Below the pieces are notes generated by a model. It worked only from the letters and a program-made list of their open reading frames with translations. It had not been told where the DNA came from and did not search any database. A stretch of 64,000 bases of DNA from Streptomyces bauhiniae (GTDB lineage Bacteria > Actinomycetota > Actinomycetes > Streptomycetales > Streptomycetaceae), in assembly GCF_004784475.1 (NCBI RefSeq), contig NZ_SRRT01000004.1:620001-684000 (forward strand), read 5' to 3'. Shown here in pieces: positions 58,772 to 64,000 of this stretch. The translations under genes and the position numbers were made by a program. The first letter of the stretch is position 1; each line of letters starts with the position of its first letter.

Positions 58772-59317
58772 TCAAAACCCCCCGTTCCGTTCCGTATCCT
58801 GTGCCCGCTCATTTCCGGTCTGTTCGCCCGCAAGCTCCGCAAGAAGCAGTGCGAGTACGCTCCGTACACTCTCCATACGAATTTCCGCACGGCCGCCGTT
58901 CAACCGCAGGGCCTCCACTTTTCCGCCGGAGGCGGAAGGCGAGCCCTTGCCGAGGGGTCCGTCGACGGCCACGTACACCGTGCCGACCGGCTGCCCGTCC
59001 TGTGGATCGGGGCCGGCCACCCCGGTGGTGGCGATGCCCCAGTCGGCGCCGAGCGCCTCCCGCACACCGGCCGCCATCTGGGCCGCGACCTGCGGGTCCA
59101 CCGCGCCGGACCGCTCCAGCAGAGCGGCGTCGACGCCGAGGAGCCGGTGCTTCAGCTCGGTGGCGTAGGCGGTGACCGAACCCCGGAACACCCGGGAGGC
59201 GCCGGGGACCGAGGTGATCTCGGCGGCGACCAGACCACCGGTCAGCGACTCGGCCACGGCGAGCGTCTCGCCGTTCACGCTGAGTAGCCGCACCAATTCG
59301 GTGGCCGTGGGGTTCAC
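58772..59317 (-). CDS. cinA: CinA C-terminal family nicotinamide-nucleotide amidase
   Basis: 181 residues from GTG 59317, overlapping the pgsA stop (GTGA). The single CinA_C/PncC domain (VAESLTGGLVAAEITSVPGA, IATTGVAGPDPQDGQPVGTV) deamidates NMN to NaMN in pyridine nucleotide recycling. The N-terminal half of full-length CinA is absent, as is usual here. Confidence 0.92.
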   Translation of the reverse strand: MNPTATELVRLLSVNGETLAVAESLTGGLVAAEITSVPGASRVFRGSVTAYATELKHRLLGVDAALLERSGAVDPQVAAQMAAGVREALGADWGIATTGVAGPDPQDGQPVGTVYVAVDGPLGKGSPSASGGKVEALRLNGGRAEIRMESVRSVLALLLAELAGEQTGNERAQDTERNGGF

Positions 59318-60057
59318 GCTTCTCGCTCTTCCAACGCCGCCGCCCGCTCCGCGATTCCCCGGCGGCGCAGCACCATGGCCTGTCTCACATAGTCGAGGCC
59401 GGTGACCACCGTGAGGACGACCGCGGCCGCCATCACCCAGAACCGCAGGGTGGCCAGCCAGCCGGTCAGCGCGAGGACGTACATGCCGACGGCGACGCCC
59501 TGGGTGAGCGTCTTCAGCTTGCCGCCCCGGCTGGCCGGGATGACGCCGTACCGGATGACCACGAAACGCAGCAGGGTGATGCCGAGTTCCCGGCCCAGGA
59601 TGACCACCGTCACCCACCAGGGCAGGTCGCCCAGGGAGGAGAGGCAGATCAGCGCCGCGCCCATGATCGCCTTGTCCGCTATCGGGTCGGCGATCTTCCC
59701 GAAGTCGGTGACCAGGTTGTAGGTGCGCGCCAGGTGCCCGTCGAACAGGTCGGTGATCATGGCGACGGCGAAGGCCGCCCAGGCGAACGAGCGCCAGGCC
59801 GGGTCGTAGCCGCCGTCCGCCAGCATCAGCGCCACGAAGCCCGGCACCAGGAGCAGCCGGAGCATGGTGAGCAGATTGGCGACGTTCCAGACGCTGGCCT
59901 GGTTGACGGCCGCGGCCGCCAGCTTACCGCCGCGCGGGTGCCGCGCCTCCATGGCGACGGCCGGGTCGGAGACCTCCGGAGCACCGTCGACGGCCTGGCC
60001 GGTCGCGCCGCGCGCGCCGGAGGAGCCGCCCGAGGCGGATGCCGGGACTCCGGTCAT
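59314..60057 (-). CDS. pgsA: CDP-diacylglycerol-glycerol-3-phosphate phosphatidyltransferase family
   Basis: 247 residues from ATG 60057, overlapping the rimO stop (ATGA). CDP-alcohol phosphotransferase motif complete: Asp106-Gly-x2-Ala-Arg111-x8-Gly120-x3-Asp124-x3-Asp128. Several membrane segments after a 50-residue Gly/Ala-rich start. Makes phosphatidylglycerol phosphate. The mycobacterial neighbour of clgR is called pgsA3, and Streptomyces also has other members of the family, so the exact alcohol substrate is likely but not certain. Confidence 0.9.
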   Translation of the reverse strand: MTGVPASASGGSSGARGATGQAVDGAPEVSDPAVAMEARHPRGGKLAAAAVNQASVWNVANLLTMLRLLLVPGFVALMLADGGYDPAWRSFAWAAFAVAMITDLFDGHLARTYNLVTDFGKIADPIADKAIMGAALICLSSLGDLPWWVTVVILGRELGITLLRFVVIRYGVIPASRGGKLKTLTQGVAVGMYVLALTGWLATLRFWVMAAAVVLTVVTGLDYVRQAMVLRRRGIAERAAALEEREA

Positions 60058-61526
60058 CTGGCCGCCTCCTCGCTACACACCGACGAGCCCGGAAGCGGCT
60101 CGGCCACCAGGTCGACCCCCTCGGTGCCGACCACCTTCGCCTCGACCATACGTCCCACGGCGAGACCCTCGCCGCTCGTGAGCAGCACCTGGCCGTCCGT
60201 CTCCGGGGCCTGATGCGCGGCGCGGCCGTACACCCCGTCCTCGCCGTCTACGGATTCCACCAGGACGCGCACGGTTTCCCCGAGGCGCTCCTCGGCGCGC
60301 TGCGAGACGAGTTCCTCGGCGAGCCGGGAGATGTGGGCGAGGCGCTCGGCGACCACGTCCTCGTCGAGCTTGGTGTCGTAGGTGGCCGCCTCCGTGCCCT
60401 CCTCGTCGGAGTAGCCGAAGACCCCGATGGCGTCCAGGCGGGCGCCGGTCAGGAAGCGCTCCAGCTCGGCCAGGTCGCCCTCGCTCTCGCCGGGGAAGCC
60501 GACGATGAAGTTGGAGCGGACGCCGGCCTCGGGGGCCTTGTTCCGAATGGTGTCCAGCAGCTCCAGGAAGCGGTCGGTGTCACCGAAGCGGCGCATGGCG
60601 CGCAGCACGTTCGGCGCGGAGTGCTGGAAGGACAGGTCGAAGTACGGCACGACCTTGGGGGTGGAGGTCAGCACGTCGATCAGGCCGGGGCGCATCTCGG
60701 CCGGCTGGAGGTAGCTGACGCGCACCCGCTCGATGCCGTCGACCTCGGCCAGCTCGGGCAGCAGGGACTCCAGCAGGCGGATGTCGCCCAGGTCCTTGCC
60801 GTAGGAGGTGTTGTTCTCGGAGACCAGCATGACCTCCTTCACACCCTGCTCGGCCAGCCAGCGCGTCTCGTTGAGGACGTCGCTGGGGCGGCGGGAGATG
60901 AAGGAGCCGCGGAAGGACGGGATGGCGCAGAAGGAGCAGCGCCGGTCGCAGCCGGAGGCGAGCTTGACCGAGGCGACCGGGGAGCCGTCCAGCCGGCGGC
61001 GCAGGGGCGCGCGCGGGCCGGAGGCGGGCGCGAGGCCGTCCGGGAGGTCGGTCGGGCCGTGGCCGGGCAGGGCGACGGCGGCCGCGGACTCCTGGCGCTC
61101 GGCCGGGCTGATCGGCAGCAGCTTGCGGCGGTCGCGCGGGGTGTGGGCGGCGTGGACGCCGCCGGACAGGATGGTCTGGAGGCGGTCGGAGATGTCGGCG
61201 TAGTCGTCGAAGCCGAGCACACCGTCGGCCTCGGGCAGCGCCTGGGCCAGCTCCTTGCCGTACCGCTCGGCCATGCAGCCCACCGCCACGACGGCCTGGG
61301 TTCTGCCGTGGTCCTTGAGGTCATTGGCCTCCAGGAGGGCGTCGACCGAGTCCTTCTTGGCGGCTTCGACGAACCCACAGGTGTTGACCACGGCGACATC
61401 GGCGTCCCCGGCGTCCTCGACGAGCTGCCAGCCGTCCGCCTCCAAACGGCCTGCGAGCTCCTCCGAGTCCACCTCGTTACGGGCGCAGCCGAGAGTGACT
61501 AGTGCGACGGTACGGCGTTCAGGCAT
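60054..61526 (-). CDS. rimO: Ribosomal protein S12 methylthiotransferase RimO
   Basis: 490 residues from ATG 61526. Radical-SAM enzyme that methylthiolates the conserved Asp of S12. N-terminal cluster cysteines Cys14, Cys50, Cys84; radical SAM Cys193/197/200 (SGCDRRCSFCAIPSFRG); SISSRRPS-like loop and C-terminal TRAM domain. A 45-residue low-complexity insert (about 140-185) precedes the radical SAM site. TAGTCT lies 7 nt before the ATG with no ribosome-binding site. Its stop overlaps pgsA, which overlaps cinA, so the three are translationally coupled. Confidence 0.96.
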   Translation of the reverse strand: MPERRTVALVTLGCARNEVDSEELAGRLEADGWQLVEDAGDADVAVVNTCGFVEAAKKDSVDALLEANDLKDHGRTQAVVAVGCMAERYGKELAQALPEADGVLGFDDYADISDRLQTILSGGVHAAHTPRDRRKLLPISPAERQESAAAVALPGHGPTDLPDGLAPASGPRAPLRRRLDGSPVASVKLASGCDRRCSFCAIPSFRGSFISRRPSDVLNETRWLAEQGVKEVMLVSENNTSYGKDLGDIRLLESLLPELAEVDGIERVRVSYLQPAEMRPGLIDVLTSTPKVVPYFDLSFQHSAPNVLRAMRRFGDTDRFLELLDTIRNKAPEAGVRSNFIVGFPGESEGDLAELERFLTGARLDAIGVFGYSDEEGTEAATYDTKLDEDVVAERLAHISRLAEELVSQRAEERLGETVRVLVESVDGEDGVYGRAAHQAPETDGQVLLTSGEGLAVGRMVEAKVVGTEGVDLVAEPLPGSSVCSEEAAR

Positions 61527-61533
61527 GGGCTCA

Positions 61534-61539
61534 AGACTA
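61534..61539 (-). promoter_or_regulatory. Predicted leaderless -10 of rimO
   Basis: TAGTCT on the minus strand, 7 nt before ATG 61526. Confidence 0.4.
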
Positions 61540-61564
61540 CTTTGTCTGTCCCGCACCCCATGTC

Positions 61565-61596
61565 GACGGGGTTGGCCGTTGTTGACCAACCCCGTC
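61565..61596 (-). terminator. Terminator of the RodZ-like gene
   Basis: Perfect 11-bp stem GACGGGGTTGG/CCAACCCCGTC with a 10-nt loop, 33 bp past the stop at 61630 and before rimO. Confidence 0.8.
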
Positions 61597-61629
61597 TGTG
61601 TCCGCTCGCTCCTGGCGCCCGGAAGGCCG

Positions 61630-62475
61630 TCAGCCGACCTCGGGGTCGCCCTTGGTGTACGTGAGCCGCTCCACGGCACCGGGCCGGAAGTCGTCGTCGA
61701 TCTTCTTGCCGTTGACGTACAGCTCGATCGCCCCGGCGTCACCGAGGATCAGGTTGATCTTGGTGCTGTCCTGGAAGGTCTTGGACTCGCCCTGGTTGAG
61801 CAGCCCGTCGAACAGCATGCGTCCGTTGTGGTCCTTCGCGGAGATCCAGCTCCGCCCGTTGGGGGCGGTGACCCTGACGGTCACCTTGTCCTGCGGGGCG
61901 GCCGCGATGGCGCTGTCGGACGGGTCGGACTTCGGCGTGGCGGACTGCCCCGTCTTCGGGGTGGGCGCGGCCGACTTGGTGGCGGACGGCGAGGCGTTGC
62001 CCTCGACGGCCTGGGTGTCCGTGTCGCCGCCGGTCTGCGACTTGATGGCGGTGAAGCCGACGAAGCCGATGACGACGACGATCGCCGCGACCATGGCCGC
62101 GGTCCAGTTGGGGCCCCGGCGCTCGGGACGGATGCGTTCCGCCTCGAACAGGGGGGCCGCCGGGGTGGGCGCGGGCCGGCCGCCGTGCTCGGCGTCGAAC
62201 CGCGCGATGAGCGGGGCGGGGTCGAGGTGGACCGCCTTGGCCAGGTTGCGGATGTGGCCGCGCGCGTATACGTCGCCGCCGCAGGAGGAGAAGTCGTCCT
62301 CCTCGATGGCGTGCACCATGGCGAGGCGGATGCGGGTGGCGTTGCTGACGTCATCCGCGCTCAGCCCGGCCGCGACGCGGGCCTGGCGCAGGGCGGTGCC
62401 GACGGAGGGACCGTCGGCCTTGGGGGCGTCGGTGAACGGGGGCTCGTCTTCGGGGGAGTTGCTGCCGATGGACAC
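61630..62475 (-). CDS. RodZ-like HTH membrane protein
   Basis: 281 residues from GTG 62475 (AAAGG 7 nt ahead). Cytoplasmic Cro/RodZ-type HTH (VGTALRQARVAAGLSADDVS, about 25-90), one membrane segment (AAMVAAIVVVIGFVGFTAI, about 126-145), a Thr/Ser/Pro-rich linker and a C-terminal DUF4115-type domain (VTAPNGRSWISAKDHNGRML, IELYVNGKKIDDDF). RodZ links MreB to the wall machinery in rods; in Streptomyces this ftsK-linked protein has no settled role. Confidence 0.85.
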   Translation of the reverse strand: MSIGSNSPEDEPPFTDAPKADGPSVGTALRQARVAAGLSADDVSNATRIRLAMVHAIEEDDFSSCGGDVYARGHIRNLAKAVHLDPAPLIARFDAEHGGRPAPTPAAPLFEAERIRPERRGPNWTAAMVAAIVVVIGFVGFTAIKSQTGGDTDTQAVEGNASPSATKSAAPTPKTGQSATPKSDPSDSAIAAAPQDKVTVRVTAPNGRSWISAKDHNGRMLFDGLLNQGESKTFQDSTKINLILGDAGAIELYVNGKKIDDDFRPGAVERLTYTKGDPEVG

Positions 62476-62714
62476 GGGGGCGCCTTTCGAGCGTGTGAGC
62501 CACCTGTGCTGAGCGTTCAGTCTAGGCGGGGTACGAAAGGGTGGGGCAAGCGGGCGAACGGACTTGTACGCCATCGAGATGGCCGGTCAGCCCGACGGCG
62601 GACGGGAGCGGGAGGCCCAGGCCGGTACCTGTACCCCTGCTCTCGCTCAACTTGACGTACTGCGAAGGGAAACGGTTGCCCGCCGATGTTTAACGGGTGG
62701 ATCACGGTGGTGCC

Positions 62715-62747
62715 GCCACCCGGCGCAGTCCCGACACGCCGGGTGGC
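62715..62747 (-). terminator. Terminator of ftsK
   Basis: Perfect 11-bp stem GCCACCCGGCG (62715-62725)/CGCCGGGTGGC (62737-62747), 11-nt loop, 8 nt past the ftsK stop. Confidence 0.85.
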
Positions 62748-62755
62748 CCGAAGCC

Positions 62756-64000
62756 CTATCCGTCAGACTCCCCGCGAATCACGGCGAGCACGCCGTCCAG
62801 TTCGTCAGGCTTCACAAGAACGTCACGAGCCTTCGAACCCTCGCTCGGTCCGACGATGTTCCGGGACTCCATCAGGTCCATCAGCCGGCCCGCCTTGGCG
62901 AAGCCGACCCGCAGCTTGCGCTGGAGCATGGACGTCGACCCGAACTGCGTGGAGACCACCAGTTCGGCCGCCTGGCAGAGCAGGTCGAGGTCGTCGCCGA
63001 TGTCCTCGTCGATCTCCTTCTTCTGCTTGGTGCCCACGGTGACGTCGTCCCGGAAGACCGGCGCCATCTGGTCCTTGCAGTGCTGGACGACGACCGCGAC
63101 CTCTTCCTCCGTCACGAACGCGCCCTGCATACGGGTCGGCTTGCTGGCGCCCATGGGCAGGAACAGTCCGTCGCCCTTGCCGATCAGCTTCTCGGCGCCG
63201 GGCTGGTCGAGGATGACGCGGGAGTCGGCCAGCGAGGAGGTGGCGAAGGCCAGCCGGGAGGGCACGTTGGCCTTGATCAGACCGGTGACCACGTCCACCG
63301 AGGGCCGCTGGGTGGCCAGCACCAGGTGGATGCCGGCGGCGCGGGCGAGCTGGGTGATGCGCACGATCGCGTCCTCGACGTCGCGCGGGGCGACCATCAT
63401 CAGGTCGGCCAGCTCGTCCACGATCACCAGCAGGTACGGGTACGGCTGCAGCTCGCGCTCGCTGCCGTGCGGCGGGGTGACCTTGCCCTCGCGGACGGCG
63501 CGGTTGAAGTCGTCGATGTGCCGGAAGCCGTAGGCGGCGAGGTCGTCGTAGCGCAGGTCCATCTCGCGCACCACCCACTGCAGGGCCTCGGCGGCGCGCT
63601 TGGGGTTGGTGATGATCGGCGTGATCAGGTGCGGGATGCCCTCGTAGGCGGTCAGCTCGACGCGCTTGGGGTCGACCAGGATCATCCGGACGTCCTCGGG
63701 GGTCGCCCGCATCATGATCGAGGTGATCAGGCAGTTGATGCAGGACGACTTGCCGGAGCCGGTGGCGCCGGCGACCAGCATGTGCGGCATCTTGGCCAGC
63801 GAGTGCATCACATAGCCGCCCTCGACGTCCTTGCCGAAGGCCACCAGCATCGGGTCGTCGTCCTCGGCGGACTGCGCGAGCCGCAGCACGTCACCGAGGT
63901 TGACCATCTCCCGGTCGGTGTTGGGGATCTCGATGCCGACGGCCGACTTGCCGGGGATCGGGCTGATGATCCGTACGTCCGGGCTGGCGACGGCGTACGC
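62756..64000 (-). CDS. ftsK: DNA translocase FtsK/SpoIIIE, C-terminal part
   Basis: Partial: the start lies beyond position 64000; about 415 C-terminal residues are present. RecA-like motor with Walker A AGATGSGKSSCINCL, Walker B LLVIVDELADLMMV, and THPxxTNPKRA-type LITPIITNPKRAAEAL, then the winged-helix gamma domain (TSMLQRKLRVGFAKAGRLMD). It pumps DNA through sporulation septa and dividing cells and activates dimer resolution. Ends IRGESDG with a terminator right behind. Confidence 0.96.
   Translation of the reverse strand, partial: AYAVASPDVRIISPIPGKSAVGIEIPNTDREMVNLGDVLRLAQSAEDDDPMLVAFGKDVEGGYVMHSLAKMPHMLVAGATGSGKSSCINCLITSIMMRATPEDVRMILVDPKRVELTAYEGIPHLITPIITNPKRAAEALQWVVREMDLRYDDLAAYGFRHIDDFNRAVREGKVTPPHGSERELQPYPYLLVIVDELADLMMVAPRDVEDAIVRITQLARAAGIHLVLATQRPSVDVVTGLIKANVPSRLAFATSSLADSRVILDQPGAEKLIGKGDGLFLPMGASKPTRMQGAFVTEEEVAVVVQHCKDQMAPVFRDDVTVGTKQKKEIDEDIGDDLDLLCQAAELVVSTQFGSTSMLQRKLRVGFAKAGRLMDLMESRNIVGPSEGSKARDVLVKPDELDGVLAVIRGESDG

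Overview
The window is a piece of a Streptomyces chromosome. Composition is very GC-rich, GTG starts are common, and the gene order nrdJ-nrdR-lexA ... hflX-dapF-miaA-miaB ... gluABCD ... recX-recA ... clgR-cinA-pgsA-rimO-ftsK is that of the conserved core of Streptomyces chromosomes (recalled from known genomes, not searched).

Layout. (1) 1-8020 is an accessory patch. It holds a dead IS630-type insertion sequence with recognisable TA-flanked ends, a DUF664/DinB-like gene cut by it, a 1753-residue secreted RHS/YD-repeat protein whose C-terminal tip changes codon usage and carries glycine-rich beta-solenoid-like repeats, and a 646-bp gene-free tail. (2) 8021-15075 is a DNA-precursor and repair block: B12-dependent ribonucleotide reductase (nrdJ) and its repressor (nrdR, behind two NrdR boxes), lexA (with a LexA box on its promoter) and a DinG/XPD-like helicase. 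(3) 15237-19571 is a three-gene NIS-siderophore cassette (acyltransferase, IucA/IucC synthetase, class III aminotransferase). (4) 19857-32541 carries a trypsin-like lipoprotein, then hflX, an M1 peptidase, an RSH ((p)ppGpp) enzyme, dapF, a membrane protein, miaA, an orphan MT0933-type antitoxin-like protein, a DODA-like protein, miaB and a MazG-like protein. (5) 32663-39516 has a TAXI solute-binding protein, a two-component system, and the divergent glutamate-type ABC transporter gluABCD. (6) 39730-42541 has a flavin monooxygenase and a sulfur unit: a 15-codon cysteine-rich leader peptide, a hairpin, cysteine dioxygenase and a rhodanese. (7) 42595-57091 runs recX-recA (LexA box), a divergent MFS/CGNR pair, an AI-2E-type permease, DUF3046, an alpha/alpha-toroid-like protein, azlCD with an AraC regulator, and the lhr-nei2 repair pair. 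(8) 57171-64000 has a small membrane protein, Dps, ClgR, CinA, PgsA, RimO, a RodZ-like protein and the C-terminal part of FtsK, which runs off the window.

How it works together. lexA, recA-recX, the DinG-like helicase, lhr-nei2 and nrdRJ put SOS control, repair and dNTP supply close together. The LexA boxes on lexA and recA and the paired NrdR boxes are directly visible. miaA, miaB, hflX, rimO and the RSH enzyme form a translation and stringent-response theme. The cysteine dioxygenase/rhodanese unit looks controlled by ribosome-mediated attenuation on its own leader peptide. A dozen genes have no Shine-Dalgarno sequence and instead show a -10-like hexamer 6-7 nt before the start codon, so they are probably leaderless.

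Most interesting for follow-up: the RHS protein with a non-toxin-like exchanged tip and no immunity gene, the Cys leader attenuator, twin DnaA boxes between mazG and the TAXI gene, the minimal siderophore cassette, and the leaderless gene block. No CRISPR, tRNA or rRNA was recognised.
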